This document shows, piece by piece, positions 56,480 through 64,000 of a stretch of 64,000 nt of DNA; position 1 is the stretch's first letter, and the number at the start of each line of letters is the position of its first letter. Location of the stretch: NCBI RefSeq assembly GCF_025999835.1, contig NZ_AP025628.1, forward strand, positions 2,914,001-2,978,000, written 5' to 3'. The position numbers and the translations under genes are program-made. The notes under the pieces were generated by a model. The model saw only the letters and a program-made list of their open reading frames with translations, was not told the DNA's origin and did not search any database. This DNA is from Caldinitratiruptor microaerophilus. Its GTDB lineage: Bacteria > Bacillota > Sulfobacillia > Symbiobacteriales > ZC4RG38.

Positions 56480-57331
56480 CTAACTTGCGGCTTCTTGCGC
56501 CGTCATCAGCTCACCGGTGAACGCGTTGACGTAGTACGCGTCTCCCCCATCGGTGAGGACCCGCCACACCGCGACGGCATCCCAGGCCCGCGCGCCGGGG
56601 GGCCGCGGCGCGTAGTACCCGAGCCGCACGTCCGTGAAGGTGACGGTGCCGTCCGCGCCCCGACCGGCGCTGCCGGCGGCGAGCTGCCCGGCGAGGCGCA
56701 GGAGTGCCTCCGTCGGGGCGATCACGCCCTTGGGGTCGCCCCGGAGGTCGTCCAGGCCGGGCAGGAACGCCCGGGCCTCAACGACCCCCGCCGGGCCGAC
56801 GGACACCCGGACCCAGCCCGAGTACACCGGAAAGCCGGAGCGGAGCGGCACGAACTCGACCTCGGCGAGCCCGGGTTCCGGCGTCCGGACCCGAGAGGGG
56901 GCCAGGTCGACGAACGAGGCCAGGCCGGTCGCCCGCAGGAACGCCTCGGCGGCCTCCCGGGCTCCCCGGTCGCCGGGGCGCGGTGCCCTCCCCCACGGCA
57001 GGGCGGGCCGGTAGACCACCACGCCGCCCGCCTCCGCCCGGGCCGTGCCCGGCCCCGGGCTGGCAAGGCGGGCAGCCACGGCCTCGACCGACCGCGGGTC
57101 CGGCGGGCTCAGGCGCAGGAGCGGGCGGACCGGCGGATGCGCCTCGAGGCGGGCGGTCAGGCGGAAGCCCTGTTCCGCCAGGCGGGCACGCACCTCGGAG
57201 AGCTGGAGCGACGCCAGGCCGGGGTCGGCCCCGGGCTGACGCCGGCCCGAGGCCCACAGGCGCACCCCGAGGAGCAGGTTCACCAGCGTGAAGGTCACGA
57301 GGAGGATCGCCCGGGCCCGCGGCCAGTCCAC
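56480..57331 (-). CDS. YycI-like two-component system regulatory protein
   Basis: 283 residues with one N-terminal transmembrane helix (ARAILLVTFTLVNLLLGVRLW) and an extracytoplasmic domain ending VLTDGGDAYYVNAFTGELM, the type of end seen in YycI. It inhibits or tunes WalK together with YycH through transmembrane contacts. GTG at 57331 with GGGAGGTG 5 nt upstream; the gene overlaps yycH by 37 nt. The low sequence identity in this family makes the exact name a context call. Confidence 0.75.
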   Translation of the reverse strand: MDWPRARAILLVTFTLVNLLLGVRLWASGRRQPGADPGLASLQLSEVRARLAEQGFRLTARLEAHPPVRPLLRLSPPDPRSVEAVAARLASPGPGTARAEAGGVVVYRPALPWGRAPRPGDRGAREAAEAFLRATGLASFVDLAPSRVRTPEPGLAEVEFVPLRSGFPVYSGWVRVSVGPAGVVEARAFLPGLDDLRGDPKGVIAPTEALLRLAGQLAAGSAGRGADGTVTFTDVRLGYYAPRPPGARAWDAVAVWRVLTDGGDAYYVNAFTGELMTAQEAAS

Positions 57332-58740
57332 AGGACCACCTCCCCCGTGCGGGCGTCCACCCACACCTGGCGCCCGCTGCCGAAATCGGCCACCCAGACC
57401 GGCACGGTGGCCCCGACCGGGTCTCCGGTCCGCCACTCGTGGAGGCCGAAGGCGAAGAGGCGCGGCTGCGGGTCGGCCAGTGCCGCCCGGACAGCTGCCA
57501 GGGCGGCCTCGGGGCCGATCAGGTGCTCTTCGTCCCCGACCTCACGCACGATGAGCTCCGGCGCCCGGAAGAAGGACACCACCGTGCCCCCCGCCACGCG
57601 CGCCTCCAGGAGCGGCGTACGGCTCACGGTGGGCAGCACCGGCCCGGGGATGGTGAACACGAGGCGGGTGACCTCCTCGCCGGCACTGAACGAGGACAGC
57701 CGGGCGCCGGCCGGCCACAGCCCCCGCGGGGTGGCGAAGGCGCGCACCGCCTCCAGGGCACGGGCGGGATCGCGCGGGCCGCGCGCGTCCTCCTGGCGGG
57801 GCGCCGTGTACTCGAGGGCCCCGCTGCGGTACAGCCGGAGGGCGCGCCCGCCGTCCGTGTACACCGTGGCGTCGGTTTCCTGGATCTCCTGGACCACCGA
57901 GGGATCGGGGAAAAGCCGGGGAAGCAGGTCCGCCGGATCGGGCCGCCGGGCCTCGTAGCGCCGGCGGAGCAGGTAAGGCGGCTCGACCGGCACCAGCACC
58001 CAGGGGTCGGCGGCCAGGGGCACCTCGCCGACGGAGCGCTCCTCGGGGGCCCTGCCGGGGCCGGGCCGCCCGGCGTCGCGGGCGGGAGAGCGGGGCGGGG
58101 TCACGGGCAGCGGCCGGTAGGCCGGGTAGCTGCCCGCTCCCGCTGCCTGCACCAGCGGCTCCAGCACGTCGCCGGCCCGCGGACCGAGCGGGAAGCGGAG
58201 CGCGCCCCCGGACCCGACCAGGTAGACGGCTCCGGCCTCGCCGAGGGTCACGGCCACGCGCTGCACCGGAGTGTCCCAGGCGTCGGACACCCCGCGCACG
58301 AACCCGAGCCCGGGTGACCCGCCCTGCACGAGGAACTGAGCCCACGCCGAGGCGGGCAGCTCGACGGGCAGGTCGGCTCCGGCGAAGCCCTCCGCCGGGT
58401 CGGTCTCCACCTGAAGGGGGTCGACGGGCTCCGGAAAGGGCGAGCGGTCCAGGGTGCGCGCGGTCGCCTCCCGCAGCGCCTCCCACAGGCGGTCGAAGAG
58501 AGGCACCTGCGGGCCGAGCACGGCGTAGCTGCCCCCGGGCGCGTGCGCCCAGACGCGGGTCGGGGCCAGGAGGTCCGGCTCGCTGCCGGGCGGCGGGGGC
58601 GGGGCGACCCGGGCCCGCTCGGCCAGGAGCGGAGCCCGGGCGGAGGCCGAAGCCGCCAGGACGGTCAGCGCCACGCTCAGCGCCACCTCGGCGGCCAGGA
58701 GGAGGCTCAGCAGGCGCTCCTTCCACACCCGGGCGCTCAT
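57295..58740 (-). CDS. YycH-like regulator of WalK
   Basis: 481 residues: an N-terminal transmembrane helix (LLSLLLAAEVALSVALTVLAASA) and a large extracytoplasmic domain, the YycH architecture. Its ATG overlaps the walK stop (ATGA). YycH and YycI form a complex with WalK in Bacillus. Family sequence conservation is low, so order in the operon (walR-walK-yycH-yycI) carries much of the evidence. The upstream frame extends in shadow into walK. Confidence 0.75.
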   Translation of the reverse strand: MSARVWKERLLSLLLAAEVALSVALTVLAASASARAPLLAERARVAPPPPPGSEPDLLAPTRVWAHAPGGSYAVLGPQVPLFDRLWEALREATARTLDRSPFPEPVDPLQVETDPAEGFAGADLPVELPASAWAQFLVQGGSPGLGFVRGVSDAWDTPVQRVAVTLGEAGAVYLVGSGGALRFPLGPRAGDVLEPLVQAAGAGSYPAYRPLPVTPPRSPARDAGRPGPGRAPEERSVGEVPLAADPWVLVPVEPPYLLRRRYEARRPDPADLLPRLFPDPSVVQEIQETDATVYTDGGRALRLYRSGALEYTAPRQEDARGPRDPARALEAVRAFATPRGLWPAGARLSSFSAGEEVTRLVFTIPGPVLPTVSRTPLLEARVAGGTVVSFFRAPELIVREVGDEEHLIGPEAALAAVRAALADPQPRLFAFGLHEWRTGDPVGATVPVWVADFGSGRQVWVDARTGEVVLWTGRGPGRSSS

Positions 58741-60608
58741 CCGGCGGTCGCCCCCCGTTCGGTCTCCGCCGGGCCTTCCTCGTCGGCCGCCTCCTCGGCC
58801 ACCGGCAGGAGGACGGTGACCTCCGTGCCCTTGCCCACCTCGGAGGCGATGCGGATGTCGCCGCCGAGGGCTTCGACGATCTGCTTGGCGATCGCCAGCC
58901 CGAGTCCGGTGCCGCCCAGGGTCCGGGCCCGCGCCTTGTCGACCCGGTAGAAGCGCTCGAAGATGCGGGGCAGGTCCTCGGCCGGTATGCCGATGCCGGT
59001 GTCCTTGACGGTCAGCCGCACGTAGGAGCCCGGGCTGCCCGGAGCGCCGCCAGGGTCCGGCCCCGCCCACAGGCGGATGCTTCCGCCCTCCGGGGTGAAC
59101 TCGACCGCGTTGGCGACGATGTTCAGCACCACCTGCTCGAGCCGGTCCCGGTCGGCCAGGCACAGGGGAAGGTCGGGCGCCCACTCCCACTCGACGGCCA
59201 GGCGCCGCCGCGACCAGGCGGGGCTCAGCCGGGCCAGCACCCCCTCGACGAGCTCCGGCAGGCTGACCGGCTGCAGGTCCAGCTGCAGCGTCCCCTGGTC
59301 GAGCTGGCTCAGCTGCAGGAGGTCCCGTACGAGCCGGACCATGCGGTCCGTCTCGGCCTCGACCACCCCGAGGAACCGGGTGCGCAGCTCCGGGTCCTCC
59401 GCGGCCCCGTCCAGGAGGGTCTCCACGTAGCTCTTGACCGTGGTGAGCGGGGTCTTCAGCTCGTGCGAGACGTTGGCCACGAAGTCCCGGCGCATCTGGT
59501 CCAGGCGCTGCAGCTCCGTGATGTCGTGCAGGACCAGCACGGCGCCGGCCGGGGCGTCCCCCTCGCCCCGCAGGGGGGTGGCCTCCGCGACGAGCACGGG
59601 GCCGCGCTCGCCCTGCGGGCGCAGCTCGAGGCTGCCCGACTCACCCTGCGTGCGGGCGCGCTCGAGGAGCTCGGCGACCGGGGAGTCCGGCCACGCCTCG
59701 GCCGGGCGGAGGCCGGTGAGCGTGCCCGGGTCGGCGCCCAGGAGGCGGGCGGCGGCGGGGTTCACCTTGATGATCCGGCCCTCCCGGTCCAGGGCGACGA
59801 GGCCGTCGGCCATGTAGGCCAGGATGGTCTCGAGCTTCTGGCGCTCGCCGGAGATCTCGGCGAGCGTCTCCTTCAGGCGCCCGGCCAGGAAGTTGAAGGT
59901 CTCGGCGAGGCGGCCGACCTCGTCCCCGGAACGGACGGGGATCGACTGGTCGAACTGGCCCTGGGCCATCGCGGTGGCCTTCGCGGTGAGCTCCCGCACC
60001 GGCCCGGTGATGGTGCGGGCGAGCGCGGTGCCGAGGACGGCGGACACGGCCAGGGCGATGCCCGTCGCAACCAGGACCAGGCGCCGGATGTTGCGCAGGA
60101 CCTCGTCGCTGCGCTCGAGCGAGCCCTTGAGGTAGACGACCCCGACCACCCGGCCGCCGCTGAAGAGCGGCGTGGCCCGCACCATGGTGCGCTCGCCCGT
60201 CTCGGGGTCGCGCGCCACCAGCTCCCCCACCGATCCACCCAGGGCGTGGGAGATCTCATCGGTCTGGAGGCGCTGCCCCACCAGCGCCGCCTGCCGGCGC
60301 GAGGCGCCGAGCACCTCGCCGTCGGAGCCGAGGATCGCCACGGAGATGCCCGTCTCGGCGGGCCAGTTCGCGACGAGGTTGGCGATCGCCTGCCGGTCCG
60401 GCCCCACCCCGCCCGCCGGCGCCAGGTGGGCGATCGCCATGCCGCCCAGCAGCTGCGCCTGGGCGCTCAGCGTGGTGCGGAAGGAGTTGAGGTAGTACGA
60501 CTCCAGGGAGCCCAGCAGGAACACGCCCGTGAGCTCCATCGCCACGAGCACCAGCAGGAGGTACGCCAGCACGAGGCGCGCCTGCAGCGACCGGAACAAA
60601 CGGGACAT
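58737..60608 (-). CDS. walK: sensor histidine kinase WalK
   Basis: 623 residues. Two transmembrane helices (about 12-34 and 176-198) around a short extracytoplasmic sensor, HAMP domain (TITGPVRELTAKATAMAQGQF), PAS domain (LETILAYMADGLVALDREGRIIKVN), HisKA with phospho-acceptor His382 (FVANVSHELKTPLTTVKS), and HATPase_c with N-box NIVANAVEFTPEGG and G-boxes DTGIGIP and GGTGLGLAIAKQ. This is the full WalK domain set controlling cell wall metabolism. It phosphorylates WalR, encoded just upstream. Confidence 0.92.
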   Translation of the reverse strand: MSRLFRSLQARLVLAYLLLVLVAMELTGVFLLGSLESYYLNSFRTTLSAQAQLLGGMAIAHLAPAGGVGPDRQAIANLVANWPAETGISVAILGSDGEVLGASRRQAALVGQRLQTDEISHALGGSVGELVARDPETGERTMVRATPLFSGGRVVGVVYLKGSLERSDEVLRNIRRLVLVATGIALAVSAVLGTALARTITGPVRELTAKATAMAQGQFDQSIPVRSGDEVGRLAETFNFLAGRLKETLAEISGERQKLETILAYMADGLVALDREGRIIKVNPAAARLLGADPGTLTGLRPAEAWPDSPVAELLERARTQGESGSLELRPQGERGPVLVAEATPLRGEGDAPAGAVLVLHDITELQRLDQMRRDFVANVSHELKTPLTTVKSYVETLLDGAAEDPELRTRFLGVVEAETDRMVRLVRDLLQLSQLDQGTLQLDLQPVSLPELVEGVLARLSPAWSRRRLAVEWEWAPDLPLCLADRDRLEQVVLNIVANAVEFTPEGGSIRLWAGPDPGGAPGSPGSYVRLTVKDTGIGIPAEDLPRIFERFYRVDKARARTLGGTGLGLAIAKQIVEALGGDIRIASEVGKGTEVTVLLPVAEEAADEEGPAETERGATAG

Positions 60609-60644
60609 GGGTGCACCCCCCGGCGTGGGGGCGGGCGGTACCCG

Positions 60645-61334
60645 TCAGAAGCGCTGGAAGTAGTACCCCACCCCGCGCCGGGTCCGGATGTACGCCGGCT
60701 GGGCGGGGTTCGGCTCGATCTTCTCGCGCAGGCGGCGCACGGTCACGTCGACCGTCCGCACGTCGCCGAAGTAGTCGTAACCCCACACCTGGCGCAGGAG
60801 GGCCTCCCGGGTGAAGACCTGGCCCGGGTGGGTGGCGAGGAACCGGAGCAGGTCGAACTCCCGGGGGCTCAGCTCGATCCGCTTGTCCCCCCGCCAGACC
60901 TCGTAGCTCTGCAGGTCGATCGTGAGGTCACCGCCCCGGATCACGGCCGGCTGCTGCCCGCCGGCCTGCGGCTGGGTGCGCCGCAGCACGGCACGGACCC
61001 GGGCGAGCAGCTCGCGGGGGCTGAACGGCTTCGTGACGTAGTCGTCCGCCCCCAGCTCGAGCCCCACGACCTTGTCGATCTCGGCCTCCTTGGCCGTCAG
61101 CATGAGGATGGGTACCGAGCTGAACGAGCGCACCTCGCGGCAGACCTGGAACCCGTCCATCCCCGGCAGCATGATGTCGAGGATGATCAGGTCCGGGGCC
61201 AGGCGTCGCGCCTTGTCGAGGGCCTCGGGCCCGCCCGTGGCCACCTCCACCTCGTAGCCCTCGCGCTCGAGGTTGAATCGGAGGATGTCGGCGATGGGGC
61301 GCTCGTCCTCCACGACCAGGATCCGCTGCGGCAT
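60645..61334 (-). CDS. walR: response regulator WalR
   Basis: 229-residue OmpR-family regulator: receiver with phospho-acceptor Asp53 ([13 protein letters not shown]), Lys in [16 protein letters not shown], and winged-helix DNA-binding domain ending [35 protein letters not shown]. It regulates cell-wall hydrolase and surface genes. ATG at 61334 with GGGGGGG 7 nt upstream. A WalR-like direct repeat (61674-61690) lies about 340 nt upstream, so autoregulation is possible. Confidence 0.95.
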   Translation of the reverse strand: MPQRILVVEDERPIADILRFNLEREGYEVEVATGGPEALDKARRLAPDLIILDIMLPGMDGFQVCREVRSFSSVPILMLTAKEAEIDKVVGLELGADDYVTKPFSPRELLARVRAVLRRTQPQAGGQQPAVIRGGDLTIDLQSYEVWRGDKRIELSPREFDLLRFLATHPGQVFTREALLRQVWGYDYFGDVRTVDVTVRRLREKIEPNPAQPAYIRTRRGVGYYFQRF

Positions 61335-61558
61335 CCGGAAACCCCCCCGGTCCTTCCCGGTTCGATTCCCCGGCGGCGGCCCGGTCTCCTGCCGGCGCGC
61401 GCCGCCCTCCGGCGCGCGCGATGTGGGCCTCGAGGCCGGCCATGCTCGGGCGGCACACCGCCCGCAGCCGCACCGGGCGACCGTTCACGGCCGGACGGGG
61501 ACCCCCGTCTCGCCCGCCCGCCGGCGGCCAGGCGTGGTGGCGTGCATGCCGGCACCTC

Positions 61559-61587
61559 AAAAAAAGACGCCCACGCTTTCGTGGGCG
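61559..61587 (-). terminator. intrinsic terminator of the YpiB-like gene
   Basis: 8-bp stem CGCCCACG (61568-61575 with 61580-61587), 4-nt loop, then on the minus strand TC followed by seven T residues (61565-61559). This is the clearest Rho-independent terminator in the window. Confidence 0.85.
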
Positions 61588-61673
61588 GAGGGCGTGGCCT
61601 GGGCCGGCCACCTTGATCAGAGGGGGTCCATCAGAGCGAAGTGTCCCGTCGGTTCCGATGGTACCGCACGTAC

Positions 61674-61690
61674 GTTACAGACCGGTGACA
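61674..61690 (-). promoter_or_regulatory. possible WalR box
   Basis: TGTCAC-N5-TGTAAC on the minus strand, one mismatch from the WalR consensus TGTWAH-N5-TGTWAH. It lies between the YpiB-like stop and walR, outside any gene. Confidence 0.45.
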
Positions 61691-61720
61691 GGGGCCTGAG
61701 CGTTTCGTTACAACCGCTCT

Positions 61721-62236
61721 TCAGTGCCAGCTGGACTCCAGCCGGCGGAGCTCGCCGCTCCAGTGCAGGAAGCTGTCCTGGTCACCCTGGTCGAGCGCCC
61801 GGTCGATCCGCGCCAGGATGTCCTGGCGGCGGTTCACCCGCGCGATCTCCTCGGCGAAAACCTCCTCGCGCCAGCGCGCCAGCATCTCCAGGAACTCCTG
61901 CCGCTCCGGGGACCAGGGCGGCGCGCCCGTCTCCAGGCACACGCAAAGGGGCTGGGGCACGAAGCGCATCAGGTCCACCACGGCCTGAGACGTCTTGAAG
62001 AAGTACCGGTCCCCCCGGCGGTAGAAGAAGGGCCAGCCGCCCGAGCCCTTGGCGGACACCAGGATCGCGTTCGCGCAGCCTTCCAGGTCCGACACGATCT
62101 CGAGCTTGCGGAGGATCTCCTCCTTGGCCAGCAGGAACTGGAGGAACCCGCGCGCCTCGGGGAGCTTCGGCTGGTACTCGGCCAGGAAGGAGCGGATCAC
62201 ATCCGCCTTGCTCCGGGCTTCCCTCGACTTTTCCAC
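61721..62236 (-). CDS. YpiB-like protein (UPF0302 with IDEAL domain)
   Basis: 171-residue soluble protein. The N-terminal part (VIRSFLAEYQPKLPEARGFLQFLLAKEEILRKLEIVSD ... AILVSAKG) resembles the UPF0302/YpiB fold and the C-terminus (ILARIDRALDQGDQDSFLHWSGELRRL) resembles the short IDEAL domain that ends many YpiB proteins. Role unknown; YpiB proteins occur in Firmicutes and have been linked to regulatory proteolysis or envelope processes. GTG at 62236 with AGGAGG 7 nt upstream; a clear terminator follows. The similarity is from memory of the family, so the call is moderate. Confidence 0.6.
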   Translation of the reverse strand: MEKSREARSKADVIRSFLAEYQPKLPEARGFLQFLLAKEEILRKLEIVSDLEGCANAILVSAKGSGGWPFFYRRGDRYFFKTSQAVVDLMRFVPQPLCVCLETGAPPWSPERQEFLEMLARWREEVFAEEIARVNRRQDILARIDRALDQGDQDSFLHWSGELRRLESSWH

Positions 62237-62375
62237 ACTGCCCCCTCCTTTGCACGGGCCTGTTGGGGGTCAGGCGAAAGGACGGTTCGGGGCGCCTTCT
62301 GTTTTACAGACTTCGTCAAACACTCTGGAGCTCCTGCAGCGAGTTCTTGGCAGCGGCGCCGGCCGGGAGAGCGAA

Positions 62376-62396
62376 AGCCCGCCGCCGGGGCGGGCT
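62376..62396 (-). terminator. terminator of the G5/LysM/M23 peptidase gene
   Basis: 8-bp stem AGCCCGCC (62376-62383 with 62389-62396), 5-nt loop, with TTTCGC following on the minus strand. It lies about 70 nt past the peptidase stop. Confidence 0.55.
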
Positions 62397-62463
62397 TCAC
62401 GGACACCGGGATTGCGGCCGGGATCCCAGATTCTGGACACCGCGGCGGGCCGGGGCGCCGGAG

Positions 62464-63843
62464 TCACGGGTAGAAGTCGAGGGGGTTGGCAGGCCGTCCT
62501 TCCAGGCGGACCTCGAAGTGCAGATGCGGCCCGGTGCTCCGGCCGGTGCTGCCCACCTGGCCGATCACCTGTCCCCGCTCGACGGTCTCCCCCACCCTGA
62601 CGGCGGCCGAGGACAGGTGCGCGTACACGGTCACGATGTTCCCCCCGCCGTGGTCGACCCGCACCGTCAGCCCGTACCCGGCGTCCCAGCCGACGAAGGT
62701 GACGGTGCCGGCGTCGGCCGCGTGCACGGGCGTCCCCTTCGGCGCCGCGATGTCGATGCCCGGGTGCCAGTCCCGGCGGCGGTAGCCGAACCCGGATGTA
62801 ATTTGCCCGTTCACGGGGAAGCACAGCTTGCCGGTTCCGAGCTTGGGGGCCTGGCGGGTGCCCCGGGCGACCCGCGCCGGCCGGGGCTCGGCCAGGAGCC
62901 GGGTGGAGACGATCTCGCGGCGCACCACCTGACCGTCACGCCGCTCCACCCGCGCGGTGACCTCGCGCCGCCCCGGCCGCCCGGGCTCGATGACGCGGCT
63001 CTCCCACGGCCACAGGTCGGGGTCCTTCACGACGTGCTCGGGGAACGGGATCTCCTCTTCGTAGACCTGGGTCTCCGTGCTCTCGATGTGGATGTAGGGC
63101 TCTCGGACGGTCAGGCTGATCTGCTGGCCGGGCTGGAGGCGGTCCGGGTCGATCTCCGGGTTGGCTGTCACCAGATCGTCCACGGACACGCCCCGGGTCC
63201 GGGCGATGTCCCACAGCGTGTCGCCGCGGCTGACGGTGTAGAAGATCTTCCGGTCGGTGCCGAAGCGCAGCACCTCGGCCGCCTGCTCGGGGGTGCGCAC
63301 CGCGCTGGCGGGGACCCACCGCTCCACGAAGCCGATCGAGCCGACGATCCGGACCTGGTCCACGCGCGACGCCTCGCGCAGCACCCGCTGCAGGTAGTCG
63401 TCCCGGATGGTGGCGAGCACGCGTTCGGCGTCCTCCCGGGTCCGGACGGGCACCACCTCACGCCCGTCGACGGTCAGCATCCAGGCCTTCGTCACGTCCG
63501 GCACGAAGGCCCGCAGGGCGGCCGCCAGGCCGGCGGAGTCGAGCACCGGCGTCGAGGCCGGCGCCGCTTCCGCCTCCGTGCGAAGGCGCGGGCGGGGGTC
63601 GACCGGCGCGCGCCCCTCCGGGGGAATCCCGGCCAGGAGAGCCGAAACGGCCTCGTCGACCACGGTCCGGTCGGCGACGTACCCGACCGGTTCGCCGCCG
63701 TACTCCACCCGGATGAGGGAGCGGGTCGGGGGAGGCGACGGCTCAGCGGACGGCGCCCCGCGCGCCAGGGACAGGCCCCAGGCGGCAAGGGCCAGGGCGG
63801 CCGCGGCAGCGGTCGCCCCCAGCACGGCGGGCCGGGGTTTCAC
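62464..63843 (-). CDS. M23 peptidase with LysM and G5-like domains
   Basis: 459 residues: N-terminal membrane anchor (about 8-27), a region typical of YabE/SpoIIQ-like proteins, a LysM domain (YTVSRGDTLWDIARTRGVSVDDLVTAN), a G5-like domain (HIESTETQVYEEEIPFP ... GQVVRREIVSTRLL), and a C-terminal M23 zinc peptidase domain (GIDIAAPKGTPVHA, HLHFEVRLEGR). Domain order is that of wall-lytic LytM proteins of sporulating Firmicutes. I use the GTG at 63843 with GGAGGT 6 nt upstream; a GTG two codons earlier is too close. It carries the same C-terminal core as the M23 protein at 13741. Confidence 0.88.
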   Translation of the reverse strand: MKPRPAVLGATAAAAALALAAWGLSLARGAPSAEPSPPPTRSLIRVEYGGEPVGYVADRTVVDEAVSALLAGIPPEGRAPVDPRPRLRTEAEAAPASTPVLDSAGLAAALRAFVPDVTKAWMLTVDGREVVPVRTREDAERVLATIRDDYLQRVLREASRVDQVRIVGSIGFVERWVPASAVRTPEQAAEVLRFGTDRKIFYTVSRGDTLWDIARTRGVSVDDLVTANPEIDPDRLQPGQQISLTVREPYIHIESTETQVYEEEIPFPEHVVKDPDLWPWESRVIEPGRPGRREVTARVERRDGQVVRREIVSTRLLAEPRPARVARGTRQAPKLGTGKLCFPVNGQITSGFGYRRRDWHPGIDIAAPKGTPVHAADAGTVTFVGWDAGYGLTVRVDHGGGNIVTVYAHLSSAAVRVGETVERGQVIGQVGSTGRSTGPHLHFEVRLEGRPANPLDFYP

Positions 63844-63979
63844 AGGCACACCTCCGGCACGGGCACGAGGTTGGCGCAGGCAGTATTCGCCTGCCGAAGT
63901 GGTTTATCCTGCTACCGTACAGGTCTATACGGAAGTGCCTCCGCATCCCGCCCGTCCCCTCCGGCGGTGCGCCGCCCGT

Positions 63980-63999
63980 CCGGCCCTGGAGAGGGCCGG
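63980..63999. terminator. hairpin at the window edge
   Basis: 8-bp stem CCGGCCCT (63980-63987 with 63992-63999) and a 4-nt loop. It may end a gene lying beyond the window. Confidence 0.4.
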
Positions 64000-64000
64000 C

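Larger units (their letters stand above)
61335..61720. other. 386-nt intergenic stretch upstream of walR
   Basis: No gene is supportable. It holds a GC palindrome (GCGCGCGCCG near 61395 with its complement), an intrinsic terminator for the YpiB-like gene (61559-61587), and a WalR-like box (61674-61690) with an extra TGTAAC half-site near 61707-61712. Confidence 0.6.

Overview
The window is extremely GC-rich, with long antisense shadow reading frames across most real genes. It looks like the chromosome of a high-GC, Gram-positive-type spore-former, of the Symbiobacterium / Caldinitratiruptor / Thermaerobacter kind. Evidence: RNA polymerase delta, a WalRK-YycHI system, a TagO/MnaA pair, the spore germination pair SleB-YpeB, a T-box leader, S-layer homology domains and a YpiB/IDEAL protein. 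Starts are often GTG or TTG behind strong Shine-Dalgarno (SD) sequences. The species assignment is an inference.

Region 1 (1-33 kb, all minus strand) is a core backbone. Read in the direction of transcription from rpoE it runs rpoE, pyrG, [accessory block], fsa, glpX, rho, [M23 peptidase, ISLre2 element], rpmE, yqhQ-like, prfA, prmC, sua5/ywlC, ywlE-like phosphatase, rpiB, ywlG-like, upp, comEB-like, mazG-like, tagO, mnaA, two atpI-like genes, atpB and the first codons of atpE. This is nearly the Bacillus subtilis order (rpoE-pyrG ... fsa-glpX-rho-rpmE-prfA-prmC-ywlC-ywlE-rpiB-ywlG-upp-mnaA-atp). spo0F-fba, murAA, tdk and glyA are absent from it. Many genes overlap by ATGA, GTGA or TTGA, implying coupled operons.

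Region 2 (18-30.3 kb) is the accessory block between fsa and pyrG: a zinc-ribbon protein, a large S8 protease lipoprotein, an SLH protein, an FtsH-like membrane AAA+ metalloprotease, a CtpA-type protease with a peptidoglycan-binding domain, an unknown protein, a NYN-domain protein and an HD-domain phosphohydrolase. Three different proteases and an S-layer-type protein suggest envelope protein handling.

Region 3 (32.8-40.8 kb) holds a patatin-like phospholipase, an ECF sigma factor with its zinc anti-sigma factor, speE-speB, and a peptide-type ABC transporter (substrate-binding protein plus two permeases, no ATPases nearby).

Region 4 (40.8-49 kb) starts with a 1.4 kb non-coding stretch that ends in an Asn-specifier T-box riboswitch. 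The T-box precedes an archaeal-type (AspS2-like) aspartyl-tRNA synthetase. PBP1A follows on the plus strand, then convergent sleB-ypeB and a LysM/PQQ-repeat protein on minus.

Region 5 (49-51.5 kb) is an IS607-family element (serine recombinase plus TnpB) lying against the remnant of an HD-GYP gene. Region 6 (51.5-64 kb) has pyruvate carboxylase (plus), an arginine-decarboxylase-type PLP enzyme, the walR-walK-yycH-yycI operon, a YpiB-like protein and a G5/LysM/M23 peptidase. speA, speE and speB together could give the agmatine route to putrescine and spermidine.

I did not find CRISPR arrays, tRNA or rRNA genes, or a clear defence island. The most notable items are the Asn T-box / AspRS2 pairing, the two insertion elements with readable scars, a TnpB lacking the usual RuvC-II glutamate, and small heptad-repeat clusters.
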